This document shows positions 1-10,965 of a DNA stretch of 64,000 nucleotides, one piece after another; the first letter of the stretch is position 1; the number at the start of each line of letters is the position of its first letter. Source of the DNA: an uncultured Kangiellaceae bacterium (GTDB lineage Bacteria; Pseudomonadota; Gammaproteobacteria; Enterobacterales; Kangiellaceae); assembly GCA_905479925.1 (NCBI GenBank), contig CAJQOL010000007.1:141989-205988 (forward strand), given 5' to 3'. Position numbers and translations under genes: made by a program. The notes beneath the pieces are model-generated. The model did not search any database, was not told the DNA's origin, and saw only the letters and a list, made by a program, of their open reading frames with translations.

Positions 1-1197
1 CAAGTGATTGATCAAGGGGTGGCAATATTTTTTAAAGCACCCTACTCGTTTACCGGTGAAGATGTCCTAGAGTTACAGGGACATGGCGGTCCTATAATCA
101 TGGATATGTTGTTAGAAGCTGTTTTGCACTCCGGTGTCTTCTTAGCTAAACCAGGGGAATTTTCGGAAAGAGCCTTTCATAACGACAAACTTGACCTTGC
201 TCAGGCTGAGGCAATCTCTGATCTTATTGATTGTGGTTCGCGTCAAGCGGCCAAAAGTGCATTACGCTCTCTAACTGGCGAATTTTCAAAAAAAGTTCAT
301 GAGTTATTAGAAAAAGTTATCTATCTAAGAATTTTTGTAGAAGCTGCCATTGACTTCCCTGAGGAAGAAATCGATTTCTTGCAAGATAAGAAAGTTTCTG
401 AACAAACTAATGCAATATCTAGTTTTATGAAGAAACTGCTAGAAAATGCCGAACAAGGTAGTTTGCTGAGAGAAGGCATGAAAGTTGTTATTGCAGGTAA
501 ACCTAATGCGGGAAAATCAAGTCTACTCAATGCGTTAGCTGGAAAAGAATCAGCTATTGTTACCAATATTGAGGGAACCACCCGTGATGTATTAACAGAA
601 CAAATTAGTATTGATGGACTTCCAATTCATATTGTTGATACCGCTGGTTTACGAGAAGCAAACGATCAAGTTGAAAAAATAGGTATTCAAAGAGCCGCTA
701 AAGAAATTGAAAGTGCCGATCGAATACTTTTAGTTATTGATGCTAGTCAACAAAACGTCGTTGATGTTTCAACCGAAATTACTCGATACATTGACCCAAG
801 TATCGATTTGCCGCCTATAACCGTTATAAGAAATAAAATAGATCTAATCCCCGAAGAGGCTTTAGCCGAGCAGCCGATAGATAATTTTGAAACGATTGCT
901 TTGTCTGCGAATACCGGTTCAGGGATTGATTTATTGCGTGAACACTTAAAGACATCGGTTGGTTTTGATGCTGCAGAATCGGGTACGTTTATGGCACGCC
1001 GTCGTCATATTGACGCACTGAAAAAAGCGGAACACCATATAAACCAAGGTTTTTCTCAATTAGCGGACTTTGCAGCGGGAGAATTACTTGCTGAAGAGTT
1101 AAAGTTAGCTCAAGACTGTCTCAATGAAATAACCGGTGAATTTACCTCAGATGATTTGCTTGGCAAGATATTCACAAGTTTTTGTATTGGTAAATAG
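1..1197 (+). CDS. mnmE: tRNA modification GTPase MnmE (5' partial)
   Basis: MnmE works with MnmG to install the carboxymethylaminomethyl group on the wobble uridine (U34) of certain tRNAs, using GTP and a folate one-carbon donor. The reading frame is open from base 1, so the N-terminus (about 55 residues by comparison with the usual ~455) lies outside the window. Visible are the end of the folate-binding domain ([12 protein letters not shown]), the helical domain, and an inserted G domain with GKPNAGKSS (G1), TTRD (G2), DTAG (G3) and NKID (G4). The protein ends in CIGK, the conserved catalytic C-terminal motif, so the 3' end is complete. The partner mnmG follows after one antisense gene. Identity is very secure. 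Confidence 0.97.
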   Translation, partial: QVIDQGVAIFFKAPYSFTGEDVLELQGHGGPIIMDMLLEAVLHSGVFLAKPGEFSERAFHNDKLDLAQAEAISDLIDCGSRQAAKSALRSLTGEFSKKVHELLEKVIYLRIFVEAAIDFPEEEIDFLQDKKVSEQTNAISSFMKKLLENAEQGSLLREGMKVVIAGKPNAGKSSLLNALAGKESAIVTNIEGTTRDVLTEQISIDGLPIHIVDTAGLREANDQVEKIGIQRAAKEIESADRILLVIDASQQNVVDVSTEITRYIDPSIDLPPITVIRNKIDLIPEEALAEQPIDNFETIALSANTGSGIDLLREHLKTSVGFDAAESGTFMARRRHIDALKKAEHHINQGFSQLADFAAGELLAEELKLAQDCLNEITGEFTSDDLLGKIFTSFCIGK

Positions 1198-1246
1198 TTT
1201 CCAATTGCACTAATTAATTCTTTTAGCCATAAACCTATATTTGTTG

Positions 1247-2485
1247 TTACTTTTCTTTAACTAATAAAAAAATGCTTTTTATGTCCTTCATGGCATAAGG
1301 AAGAATCGACTCGCCCTTGTATTTAAGCTGTCGCAGCTCTAGTTGTCTAGTAGTTACCCGTTCAATGTATCCTTCAGCGGGTTGTCCTTCATACAAAGTA
1401 ATTCTTACTTTAGCGCCAAGATATTTTCTAATTTCACCCACATTCACTGAAATCCAATTGTCGTTTTTTTCGACCACTTTGCTGGTTGGTTTCTGTTGAT
1501 TATCTTGTGAAACGGAGGGAGCTATATAGTTAAATGCCTTAAAGAGATCACCGACAGGTTTTTCATTTAGTGAAATCTTTAAGCCTAATTTTTGTTGTAA
1601 CTGATGATAGGGTTTTAAGTCTATTTGGCTAAAAGTTTTGCCTTCTTGTAAATCGAATACTAACTCAACCTTTTGCGGCGCAAATATAAATTCGCCAATG
1701 ATATTGGCACTGTCCTTATTTACTAACAACCGATAATCCTTACTGGTCTTCTCTATATTTTCGGCAACGGACTGTATAAATTCTTTACGCTCCAGCGGGT
1801 TGGATTGTAAGCACTTTTGGGTATTTTGTTGAACTAAATAGACCTCTGAAAACTTCAGTGATAAGTCACTAATAAAGCTAGCATCGGAGTTGATATCTGA
1901 GAAGTTGTTAACTCTAAACTGTCCGGTTGCATTAGTCAGTTCGCTATTACTAAAATCAAAATCCACAACAACATCATCAGCTGTTCTATAAATACTAAAG
2001 TTTGTGCTAAGGGAAAACTGTAGGTTAGGCAGCTCGTTATATAATACTTCCCGACATTGATTCGGAAAAAATAGAGGTAACATGGCTGGAATATGGTTAA
2101 CGCCAAAAAGCTGTAGTAATTCTGGCGTTTTAATCGTTTTGGCATCCAATAAAGAAACGCTTATATTGGTTGGAAACTCTTTATAAACTACTTTTTCTTT
2201 GGAGTTAATAAAATCAAAGACACTTGGTAACTTAATGGATAATAGTTCGGCCTCAAAAATAGGGTCATAATCTTGTTGGTAAAAACTAACATTAGATAAT
2301 GAGATATAACCATCCAAGTCGACCCATAACCAATCATAGTTAAAATCACCTTGAAGGTTGTGCGTCGCTAAAAAAGTATCTACCCCGCCTTTAGCTTGCC
2401 ATACCAAGTAAAAATAAGGAATTGAAGTCAACACGACAAGGTAGATCAATGTCCGTTTGATTAGCTTTTTCGCTGTTTTCTTCAT
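1247..2485 (-). CDS. Membrane-anchored envelope protein of unknown function
   Basis: I do not recognise this 412-residue protein as a named family. It begins with a basic stretch and a single hydrophobic segment (about residues 10-30), consistent with an inner-membrane anchor and a periplasmic body. The region after the anchor (about 45-90, with DLDGYISLSNVSF) reads like the lipid-transport-related AsmA/DUF748 type of periplasmic beta-structure, but that is only an impression. The last ~65 residues (VGEIRKYLGAKVRITLYEG...) resemble a small SH3- or Sm-like beta-barrel. It is antisense to its neighbours and separates mnmE from mnmG. It could be a quality-control or envelope-assembly factor; no function is assigned. 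Confidence 0.8.
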   Translation of the reverse strand: MKKTAKKLIKRTLIYLVVLTSIPYFYLVWQAKGGVDTFLATHNLQGDFNYDWLWVDLDGYISLSNVSFYQQDYDPIFEAELLSIKLPSVFDFINSKEKVVYKEFPTNISVSLLDAKTIKTPELLQLFGVNHIPAMLPLFFPNQCREVLYNELPNLQFSLSTNFSIYRTADDVVVDFDFSNSELTNATGQFRVNNFSDINSDASFISDLSLKFSEVYLVQQNTQKCLQSNPLERKEFIQSVAENIEKTSKDYRLLVNKDSANIIGEFIFAPQKVELVFDLQEGKTFSQIDLKPYHQLQQKLGLKISLNEKPVGDLFKAFNYIAPSVSQDNQQKPTSKVVEKNDNWISVNVGEIRKYLGAKVRITLYEGQPAEGYIERVTTRQLELRQLKYKGESILPYAMKDIKSIFLLVKEK

Positions 2486-2727
2486 CGTCTAATAATGTCC
2501 GAACTAATTTACCCGTGTTATCTAACAGACTAGTTGAGTTTGTCATGTTTTTCACCTTTTACCTGCTAGAGATGGCGATTGGTCGATAAAATAAACGGTA
2601 AAATGAGATTTTTGACCGATTCGCTTAACTAAATAGCTGGTACAGCCATTAAAACACCTAAATCTTGTTCATTTTTTATCCAATTTTAGGTAAGATCCCC
2701 CTCCTTTTTCTCAAGTCAGTTTATTAG

Positions 2728-4638
2728 ATGTATTTTGACCAAACTTTTGATGTGATTGTTATCGGTGGTGGACACGCCGGTACCGAAGCTGCTTTAGCGG
2801 CAGCACGCATGCATGCCTCGACATTATTAATCACTCATAATATAGAAACCTTGGGCCAAATGAGCTGCAACCCAGCGATTGGTGGAATTGGTAAAGGCCA
2901 CTTGGTAAAAGAAATAGACGCTTTGGGCGGTATTATGGCGCAAGCTATTGATCACTCTGGTATACATTTCAAAAAACTTAACGCCAGTAAAGGTCCTGCC
3001 GTTAGGGCGACTCGCGCTCAGGCAGACCGTAATTTGTATAAGAGTTATATTAGAGAACGGTTAGAAAACCAACCGAACCTAAAGATATTTCAACAATCTG
3101 TTGATGATTTGGTAATAGAGTCTGACCAAGTAACCGGTGTAATCACCGAAATGGGGTTAACTTTTCGAGCAAAAACAGTAGTGTTAACCGCCGGTACGTT
3201 TTTAGCGGGCAAAATTCATATTGGGCAATCGAATTACTCAGGCGGTAGAGCCGGAGACCCACCATCAATGGGGTTGGCGGAAAAATTGAGACAATTGCCA
3301 TTTAATGTCCAAAGGTTAAAAACTGGTACACCACCACGTATAGATAGTCGAACAATCGATTTCTCGGATCTTGAACCGCAACATGGTGATACACCGACGC
3401 CGGTATTCTCTTTTTTTGGAAAGCGAAGCCAACACCCAGCGCAAATACCCTGTTTTATTACTCATACCAATCTCACCACTCATGAAATAATTCATCAAGG
3501 TATGGATCGTTCACCACTATTTACCGGTGAAATTGAAGGGGTTGGACCGCGATATTGCCCTTCAATTGAAGATAAAGTAATTCGTTTTGCGGAAAGAGAA
3601 AGTCACCAAATATTTATTGAGCCAGAAGGCTTAAATACCCATGAAATATACCCTAATGGAATTTCGACCAGTTTACCTTTTGACGTTCAGCTAAAGTTGG
3701 TTCGTTCTATAAAAGGTTTCGAAAACGCTCATATTACAAGGCCTGGCTACGCGATCGAATATGACTATTTTGATCCAAGAGAGTTAAAAAGTACTTTAGA
3801 GACTAAATATATTCGAGGATTGTTTTTCGCCGGCCAAATTAATGGAACTACCGGTTATGAAGAAGCTGCCGCACAAGGGTTAATTGCTGGTCTTAACGCA
3901 GCACTAATTGTTCAACAAAAACCGGCGTGGTCGCCTTCCCGAGCTGAAGCCTACATTGGTGTCATGATTGATGACTTGATTACTCGAGGCACCCAGGAAC
4001 CTTATCGAATGTTTACCTCTCGAGCTGAGTACCGTTTGATGTTGAGGGAAGATAATGCGGATTTGAGGTTAAGCGAAAAAGCTTTTGCTCTCGGGTTGAT
4101 CGATGAAAACCGCTGGAAGTTAACTTCAGAGAAAATAACCGCCATTGAAGCTGAGCTGCAACGCTTAAAAACTAGTTGGATACACCCGAGTTCAGAAAAC
4201 GCCAAACAAATATCTGAAAGTTTAAAGAAACCACTTACGCGGGAATACAGCCAACTCGATTTGTTAAAACGACCAGAGCTTGATTATGCGAAACTAACTG
4301 CTTTAATAGAAGGTTTTGGTGATAGCCTCGCTGAAGATGTAAAAGAGCAAGCGGAGATACAAGCAAAATACTCAGGTTATATAGAAAGACAAAAAGGTGA
4401 AATAGAAAGAAATAAAAAACAACAAAACCTTAATTTACCCAAAGATATCGATTACTCGAAGATAGCGGGTTTATCTTCGGAGTTGATCCAAAAACTGGAA
4501 GCAACAAAGCCAGAAACCATTGGGCAAGCCGGGCGAATATCTGGAATGACACCGGCGGCGATTTCTCTATTATTGATTACCATTAAAAAGCGTTCTTACA
4601 AAATAAACCAAAGTCAGCAAAACAAGGTAGCTAATTAA
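2728..4638 (+). CDS. mnmG: tRNA uridine-5-carboxymethylaminomethyl modification enzyme MnmG (GidA)
   Basis: This is the FAD- and NADH-dependent partner of MnmE in wobble-U34 modification. The protein has 636 residues, the usual length. The N-terminus carries the FAD-binding [10 protein letters not shown] motif at about residues 12-21, followed by the family signature around [15 protein letters not shown]. Later come [10 protein letters not shown] and the conserved RPGYAIEYD segment, and a C-terminal helical domain that contacts MnmE. The ATG at 2728 gives the usual MnmG N-terminus ([15 protein letters not shown]). Its stop codon overlaps the start of rsmG by one base, so the two are translationally coupled as in E. 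coli gidAB. Confidence 0.98.
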   Translation: MYFDQTFDVIVIGGGHAGTEAALAAARMHASTLLITHNIETLGQMSCNPAIGGIGKGHLVKEIDALGGIMAQAIDHSGIHFKKLNASKGPAVRATRAQADRNLYKSYIRERLENQPNLKIFQQSVDDLVIESDQVTGVITEMGLTFRAKTVVLTAGTFLAGKIHIGQSNYSGGRAGDPPSMGLAEKLRQLPFNVQRLKTGTPPRIDSRTIDFSDLEPQHGDTPTPVFSFFGKRSQHPAQIPCFITHTNLTTHEIIHQGMDRSPLFTGEIEGVGPRYCPSIEDKVIRFAERESHQIFIEPEGLNTHEIYPNGISTSLPFDVQLKLVRSIKGFENAHITRPGYAIEYDYFDPRELKSTLETKYIRGLFFAGQINGTTGYEEAAAQGLIAGLNAALIVQQKPAWSPSRAEAYIGVMIDDLITRGTQEPYRMFTSRAEYRLMLREDNADLRLSEKAFALGLIDENRWKLTSEKITAIEAELQRLKTSWIHPSSENAKQISESLKKPLTREYSQLDLLKRPELDYAKLTALIEGFGDSLAEDVKEQAEIQAKYSGYIERQKGEIERNKKQQNLNLPKDIDYSKIAGLSSELIQKLEATKPETIGQAGRISGMTPAAISLLLITIKKRSYKINQSQQNKVAN

Positions 4639-5282
4639 TGGGGACTGTGAGTAGTGAGGAGTTGCAAAACTCCCTAACGCAAGGTCTTGCTAAATTAACT
4701 ATTGAAGCTACTAGTGAGCAACAAAAAAAATTACTGACTCTTTTAGAACAATTAGTTAAATGGAATAAAGCCTATAACCTAACGGCAATTAAGTCTCCAA
4801 AAGAAGGGCTTATTTTACATATTCTTGATAGTTTAGCGGTATTGCCACATACCTCCCAGCCTAGCTTGCTCGATGTTGGCACTGGGGCAGGATTCCCTGG
4901 TTTGCCTTTAGCTATCATGCTGCCAAATACCCAGTTTACATTACTTGACAGTAACAGTAAGAAGGTAAGGTTTATTCAACAAATGGTCCACCTGTTGGCG
5001 TTAAACAATGTTGAGGCCGTTCATTCCAGGGTTGAGAGCTATTCGAACCAAGGTGTCGATGCGGTTATTTCTAGAGCGTTTGCATCTATTGAAGATATGG
5101 TTCTTCAGACAAAGCACCTTTTGAATTCCAACGGCAAGTGGTTAGCAATGAAAGGTGTTTATTCTTCTGAAGAGGTTCAAGCTGTTCACTCAATGGCAAC
5201 AGAGATGGCCTATCATTCGATAAATGTTCCAGGGTTAGATGCAAAACGTTGTTTAATTGAGTTGGAGCCTGTTAAAGGGTAG
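4638..5282 (+). CDS. rsmG: 16S rRNA (guanine527-N7)-methyltransferase RsmG (GidB)
   Basis: RsmG methylates N7 of G527 in 16S rRNA with S-adenosylmethionine; loss in other bacteria gives low-level streptomycin resistance. The 214-residue protein shows the Rossmann SAM-binding signature LLDVGTGAGFPGLPLAI at about residues 74-90 and the acidic LLDSNSKKVRF that follows. It starts inside the mnmG stop codon (TAATG), which fixes the start and implies coupled translation. parA follows after ~200 bases containing a promoter, so rsmG is probably the last gene of the mnmG transcript. Confidence 0.97.
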   Translation: MGTVSSEELQNSLTQGLAKLTIEATSEQQKKLLTLLEQLVKWNKAYNLTAIKSPKEGLILHILDSLAVLPHTSQPSLLDVGTGAGFPGLPLAIMLPNTQFTLLDSNSKKVRFIQQMVHLLALNNVEAVHSRVESYSNQGVDAVISRAFASIEDMVLQTKHLLNSNGKWLAMKGVYSSEEVQAVHSMATEMAYHSINVPGLDAKRCLIELEPVKG

Positions 5283-5318
5283 TTTTAGCAACTGTATAGC
5301 TGGATACTCAGGTAGTTA

Positions 5319-5346
5319 TTGATCATCCGCTAGATCAATCTATAAT
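5319..5346 (+). promoter_or_regulatory. Candidate sigma-70 promoter for parAB
   Basis: A TTGATC -35 element (5319-5324) is followed after 16 bases by a perfect TATAAT (5341-5346). Transcription would start near 5353 and leave a leader of about 130 bases before the parA GTG. It is the best promoter match in the rsmG-parA gap. Confidence 0.55.
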
Positions 5347-5484
5347 GATAGGTTCGCTCAAATAGAGTTGGGTTACGACTGGACCTTTATAAATTTGGGG
5401 CTTTAATAGATTAGTTTTGAGTAATCAATTAATAAAAACAAATAAAAACAATAAGATAGACAAAATCAATGTAAAGAGGCGCAT

Positions 5485-6258
5485 GTGGGAAAGATCATCG
5501 CAATAACAAATCAGAAAGGTGGCGTAGGTAAAACGACTAGCACCATCAATATTGCAGCGTCACTTGCTGCAACTAAAAGAAGTGTCTTATTAATTGACTT
5601 AGATCCCCAAGGTAATGCCTCTAGTGGTTGCGGTATTGACAAAGACGAGCTTGAGTTTCACGTGTTGGATGTTCTGCTCGGCGATAAAAACGTCAAAGAG
5701 TGCATTGTTAATGCTGAACAGGCAGGTTTTCATGTATTACCTACCAATTCAGACCTAGCCGTTGCCGAAGCGCATCTTTTAAGCGAAGACGATAAAGAGA
5801 GCCGCCTAAAAAACGCATTAGACGCGATCAAACATGAGTTTGACTATATTTTCATTGATTGCCCTCCTTCACTAAGCATTCTAACGGTCAATGCATTAGT
5901 TGCGTCAGATAGTGTGATGATCCCGATGCAGTGCGAATATTATGCTCTTGAAGGATTAAAAGCCTTGCTAAGTACCATTGAACAAATTACTGAACATGTA
6001 AACCCAGACCTACATATCGAAGGTCTCTTAAGAACTATGTATGACCCACGCAACAGACTTTCGGTTGAAGTTTCTAACCAATTACATGAGCATTTTGGCG
6101 ACAAAGTCTATAGAACAGCTATTCCTCGTAATGTTCGTTTGGCGGAAGCACCAAGTTATGGCATGCCGGCCTTAATGTACGATCGGTTATCCCGAGGCGC
6201 TAAGGCTTATCTGGGCTTGGCTGGCGAAATGATTCGCCGCGAAGAGTCTGTTGTTTAA
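5485..6258 (+). CDS. parA: Chromosome-partitioning ATPase ParA (Soj)
   Basis: ParA is a nucleoid-binding ATPase that moves ParB-parS complexes and so segregates the replication origin. The 257-residue protein has the deviant Walker A motif KGGVGKTT at about residues 10-17, LIDLDPQGNAS (Walker A') and FIDCPPS (Walker B). There is no N-terminal DNA-binding extension, which marks it as a chromosomal (type Ib-like) ParA. The start is GTG at 5485, preceded by AAGAGG at good spacing, giving MGKIIAITNQKGGVGKTT. parB follows after 75 bases that can form a hairpin, and a partial parS-like sequence lies inside this gene at 5654-5669. Confidence 0.97.
   Translation: MGKIIAITNQKGGVGKTTSTINIAASLAATKRSVLLIDLDPQGNASSGCGIDKDELEFHVLDVLLGDKNVKECIVNAEQAGFHVLPTNSDLAVAEAHLLSEDDKESRLKNALDAIKHEFDYIFIDCPPSLSILTVNALVASDSVMIPMQCEYYALEGLKALLSTIEQITEHVNPDLHIEGLLRTMYDPRNRLSVEVSNQLHEHFGDKVYRTAIPRNVRLAEAPSYGMPALMYDRLSRGAKAYLGLAGEMIRREESVV
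5654..5669. promoter_or_regulatory. parS: Partial parS-like sequence inside parA
   Basis: The bases GTTTCACGTG (5655-5664) match the left half and centre of the chromosomal parS consensus TGTTTCACGTGAAACA, but the right arm (TTGGA) does not. In total 11 of 16 positions match. Known parS sites cluster near parAB, which is why it is listed; it may be a decayed or weak ParB site or chance. Confidence 0.25.
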
Positions 6259-6274
6259 AACTAAAAAGTTAGTG

Positions 6275-6307
6275 TTTACTGCTGCATAGCAGCTTTATAG
6301 CAGTAAA
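6275..6307 (+). other. Hairpin in the parA-parB gap
   Basis: TTTACTGCT (6275-6283) pairs perfectly with AGCAGTAAA (6299-6307) around a 15-base loop. A second, mutually exclusive hairpin uses GCTGC (6281-6285) and GCAGC (6289-6293). No T-run follows, so it is not a standard terminator. It lies 26 bases before the parB start. Confidence 0.5.
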
Positions 6308-6333
6308 AAATACAATAAATTTGAGAAGTTATT

Positions 6334-7221
6334 ATGAAGAAAAAACTAGGCCGGTCACCGTTAGACGCGTTTTTAAGTAAACCGAAGAAACAGTCTGCTG
6401 ACCAAAGCAATGATGAGCCAACTTCTGCTATGCCTAAAGGGGAGCTCAGAAAACTGCCGGTTGAATATATGCAGCCGGGCCAATATCAGCCTAGAAAGAT
6501 CATGACCGATGATGCACTTGAAGAGCTTGCTAGTTCCATTAAGGCTCAAGGTATTATTCAGCCAATCGTTGTTCGCTCTGTCGGCAAAGATAAATACGAA
6601 ATCATTGCTGGTGAACGCCGGTGGCGAGCTTCGCAATTAGCTGAGCTCGATGAAATTCCTTGTTTAGTTAAAGATATTCCCGATGAAGCGGCAATTGCGA
6701 TGGCGCTGATTGAGAATATCCAGCGTGAAGACTTAAACGCTATGGAAGAAGCGGTTGCTTTGCAGCGTTTAATGCAGGAGTTTGAGCTTACTCATCAACA
6801 AACGGCGGACGCCGTTGGTAAAAGCCGAACCACCGTTACTAACCTTTTGCGTTTGTTGTCTTTATCAGAAGTTTGTCGAACTTTGTTAGAGCGTGGTGAC
6901 TTAGAAATGGGCCATGCTAGAGCACTATTATCGCTTCCTGCCGACGAGCAAAGTGCCATTGCTCGAACGGTTGTCGCTAAAGGGTTAACTGTTAGAGATA
7001 CCGAAAAACTCGTTCGTTCGGCTAATCAGCCGGTTAAAGCCAAAGCGGAGGCAGCAAGTGATCCTCACATTGAGCAGCTTGAACGAGCCATTGGCGATAA
7101 AATGGGCGCACCCATTAAAATTCAGCATGGCGCTAAAGGTAAAGGAAAGATTGTTATTCAATATAATAGTCTTGATGAGTTAGACGGTGTTCTTCGTCAT
7201 TTGGGCGTCGAGCAGCAATAA
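6334..7221 (+). CDS. parB: Chromosome-partitioning protein ParB (Spo0J)
   Basis: ParB binds parS, loads as a CTP-dependent sliding clamp and is the cargo for ParA. The 295-residue protein has a short basic N-terminus, a linker (about 15-38), the ParB/Srx nuclease-like domain with the CTP-binding GERRWRAS motif at about 93-100, the NIQREDLNAMEEA segment, and a helix-turn-helix (QTADAVGKSRTTVTNLLRLL) near 155-175. The C-terminal ~50 residues fit the dimerisation domain. Length and domain order are normal for a chromosomal ParB. It is co-directional with parA and followed by an imperfect hairpin. Confidence 0.97.
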   Translation: MKKKLGRSPLDAFLSKPKKQSADQSNDEPTSAMPKGELRKLPVEYMQPGQYQPRKIMTDDALEELASSIKAQGIIQPIVVRSVGKDKYEIIAGERRWRASQLAELDEIPCLVKDIPDEAAIAMALIENIQREDLNAMEEAVALQRLMQEFELTHQQTADAVGKSRTTVTNLLRLLSLSEVCRTLLERGDLEMGHARALLSLPADEQSAIARTVVAKGLTVRDTEKLVRSANQPVKAKAEAASDPHIEQLERAIGDKMGAPIKIQHGAKGKGKIVIQYNSLDELDGVLRHLGVEQQ

Positions 7222-7250
7222 TCGCCAGTTTAGTGATGTCGCATTCAAAA

Positions 7251-7313
7251 AACTCGTCGCATACCAATGAGAATAACGTTAATTATTGGTCCATTGTGGC
7301 GAGTTGTTTTATT
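7251..7313 (+). terminator. Probable terminator after parB
   Basis: A long imperfect stem pairs AACTCG (7251-7256) with CGAGTT (7300-7305) and CCAAT with ATTGG inside it, and is followed by GTTTTATTT. The size and mismatches make it weaker than a classic terminator. Confidence 0.45.
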
Positions 7314-7362
7314 TATCCTTCCCCGCTTACAAATGTTTAAACTATTTTAATAGGTTGATTTG

Positions 7363-8469
7363 ATGTCTATTTCTTCTCTTTCTGATCTTCAAGCACTACC
7401 AACATGGTCGACCCGAAAAACCGAAGTGGTTTGTTCTCAAGTTATCGACGAAACCCATAATGTCAAAACGTTCCAGTTCATAGCTCCTGAAGCGACTTTG
7501 TTCCATTTTATTCCAGGTCAGTTTGTTGGAATTCAAGTAGAAATTGAGGGGCAAAGGCATAATCGTTCTTACACCATTGCTTCTTCACCAAGTCGCCCCC
7601 ATAGCATTGAGCTGACCATTAAAAAAGAAGATGGCGGTGCGGTATCACCCTGGATACATGAAAATATTAAAGTCGGCTCATCAATAGAGTTACGTGGTCC
7701 CGCTGGACGTTTTAACTGTTTTGATATTCAATCCGATAAGGCGTTATTGATTTCCGCTGGTTCAGGTATAACGCCAATGATGTCAATGGCTCGTTACTGG
7801 AGTGACGTGGAGCCAGCAAAAGACGTCCAGTTTTTAAACTGGGTCCGTTCAGTCAATGATATTATTTTTAGACGGGAAATGGCGTTAATTGACCATAGAA
7901 ATACTAGTTTTCAATTTGAAGTTATTTGCACTCAGCCGGGTCTTGGTGAAAATTGGTTAGGTAGACGAGGACGGATTAATTCGACGGTTTTGCAGGATAT
8001 GGTACCCGATCTGCTCAGTCGAGAAGTGTTCTGTTGTGGGCCAGAAGGCTTTATGGAGCAAGTTAAAGCTTGTTTAAGTGAACTTGGTTTTGATATGTCT
8101 AATTACCACGATGAATCCTTTGATCCGGGTGGCAAAAAAAAAGCCAAGCTACAACAATTAAAAAATGAAGCCAAAGAGCCTGAAATAGCTGAGGTGAATA
8201 AACCAACAATCTTTACCGTAAAACTAACACGATCAAACAAACAGTTTGATATTTCCAGCGAAGAGTTTTTGCTGCAAAAGCTAGAATCCGAAGGAGTTTC
8301 AATGGACTCCTCTTGTCGAGTCGGAAATTGCGGGGCCTGTATTGTTAAAAAAATCGACGGCGAAACGACCACTGAAAATGAATCGGGTTTGGCCAGTGAT
8401 GATAAAAAGGCGCAGTTTATTTTGACCTGCACAACCCAAGTTAAGTCGGATATTAGCCTGGACTTATAA
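7363..8469 (+). CDS. Flavin/iron-sulfur oxidoreductase with C-terminal 2Fe-2S ferredoxin (Hcr-like)
   Basis: This 368-residue protein carries electrons from NAD(P)H through FAD to a plant-type 2Fe-2S cluster. The order is FAD-binding barrel with RSYTIASSP (about residues 70-78), NAD-binding domain with LISAGSGITPMMSM (about 130-143) and FCCGPEGFM (about 227-235), then a ferredoxin domain with CRVGNCGAC (C-x4-C-x2-C, about 320-328) and a fourth cysteine near residue 360. This layout is shared by Hcr, the reductase of the hybrid-cluster protein, and by stearoyl-CoA or oxygenase reductases. No hcp gene is adjacent, so the partner is unknown. ATG at 7363 is preferred to the in-frame TTG at 7360. 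Confidence 0.85.
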   Translation: MSISSLSDLQALPTWSTRKTEVVCSQVIDETHNVKTFQFIAPEATLFHFIPGQFVGIQVEIEGQRHNRSYTIASSPSRPHSIELTIKKEDGGAVSPWIHENIKVGSSIELRGPAGRFNCFDIQSDKALLISAGSGITPMMSMARYWSDVEPAKDVQFLNWVRSVNDIIFRREMALIDHRNTSFQFEVICTQPGLGENWLGRRGRINSTVLQDMVPDLLSREVFCCGPEGFMEQVKACLSELGFDMSNYHDESFDPGGKKKAKLQQLKNEAKEPEIAEVNKPTIFTVKLTRSNKQFDISSEEFLLQKLESEGVSMDSSCRVGNCGACIVKKIDGETTTENESGLASDDKKAQFILTCTTQVKSDISLDL

Positions 8470-8531
8470 TGACGTTAGTTGCTTTTATTGCTGCTTTGCG
8501 CAAATGAAGCGGTTGTTTTTGTCGTCATTTT
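8468..8531 (+). terminator. Possible terminator after the reductase gene
   Basis: AATGACG (8468-8474) can pair with CGTCATT (8523-8529), with an inner CTGCTT/AAGCGG stem, and is followed by a short T-run. The outer stem is separated by a large interior, so this is tentative. Confidence 0.3.
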
Positions 8532-8770
8532 TACCAAAGAAGGTCCAATATTGATAGTTGGACCAGTTAAACTGTCTGAACAAGTTTGCTAGTTAAGATT
8601 CCACTAAATCCATTCATTTAGACCGAGAAATCCTAACAATTTGTTAAATAACAACAAGTTATATCAACTTATTGTCGTGGTGTTCAAATTCGACCATTTT
8701 TTCCGATTCGTCAGTATAAAAAATAAACAACAATATTATTCAAATATCCCCAAAATAGTAGTGACTAGGC

Positions 8771-8799
8771 TTGCTTCTATAGTCGTTGATCACTATAAT
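8771..8799 (+). promoter_or_regulatory. Sigma-70 promoter of the ATP synthase operon
   Basis: TTGCTT (8771-8776), a 17-base spacer and a perfect TATAAT (8794-8799) lie 84 bases before atpI. Initiation near 8805 would give a leader of about 77 bases. The 413-base gap between the reductase and atpI holds this promoter and the weak terminator at 8468-8531; I see no RNA gene or other reading frame in it. Confidence 0.7.
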
Positions 8800-8882
8800 T
8801 TGCGCCGAATTTAGATGGTTGATAGAACTCGGTTTATATTTCGAAGCAACCATCGCCACCCATTGATTAAAGCGAGTTTTTA

Positions 8883-10099
<1,217 letters not shown>

Positions 10100-10156
10100 T
10101 TTTTAGTATTATTTTTAACTTTTATTTTTAACTTTAAATCAATCTATTCTTACTAG

Positions 10157-10435
<279 letters not shown>

Positions 10436-10479
10436 TCACTCTCGAGTCTTACACTTAACTGACATTAGAGGAGATAACC

Positions 10480-10950
10480 ATGGATTTTAATCTAACTATG
10501 GCAGGCCAGATAATAGCGATGATCGTTTTTGTCTGGTTCACAATGAAAAACATTTGGCCTCTTCTTGACGCTGCTATTGTAGAACGTCAAGAGAAAATTG
10601 CTGAAGGTTTAGCCGCTGCCGACCGCAGCCAGCAGGATTTAGAACTTGCTCAAAAGAACGCTGCAGAAACAATGCGTGAAGCAAAAGATAAAGCCGCTGA
10701 ATTGTTGGATCAAGCAAAGAAGCGTCATGCGGAAATTGTTGATTCTGCTAAAGATGATGCAAGAGCTGAAGCTGATAAAATAAAGGCTGGCGCAGAAGCT
10801 GAAATCGAGCAAGAAGTTCACCGCGCTCGCGAAGAACTTCGTAAGCAAGTCTCTGTTTTAGCAGTTGCTGGCGCAGAAAAAATTCTACAACGAAGCATTG
10901 ATGCCTCTGCACAAGCAGATATTCTTGATAGCTTAGTTGCTGAACTTTAA
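10480..10950 (+). CDS. atpF: ATP synthase Fo subunit b
   Basis: Subunit b is the peripheral stalk linking Fo to F1. The 156-residue protein has one N-terminal membrane helix (about 5-25) followed by a long, charged, alanine-rich helix that forms the right-handed coiled-coil dimer, and a short C-terminal part that contacts delta. It is the same length as E. coli subunit b. AGAGGAGA precedes the ATG. Confidence 0.98.
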   Translation: MDFNLTMAGQIIAMIVFVWFTMKNIWPLLDAAIVERQEKIAEGLAAADRSQQDLELAQKNAAETMREAKDKAAELLDQAKKRHAEIVDSAKDDARAEADKIKAGAEAEIEQEVHRAREELRKQVSVLAVAGAEKILQRSIDASAQADILDSLVAEL

Positions 10951-10965
10951 AGGTAAAGGTGGCTC

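Noticed and set aside
2486..2727. Possible replication origin upstream of mnmG
   Set aside because: Some gammaproteobacteria have oriC near mnmG. The gap has only one loose DnaA-box-like sequence (TTATCCAAT) and few GATC sites, so an origin is not supported here.
8103..8432. Open frame antisense to the reductase gene
   Set aside because: Overlaps a well-supported ferredoxin-domain coding sequence and has no recognisable motifs.
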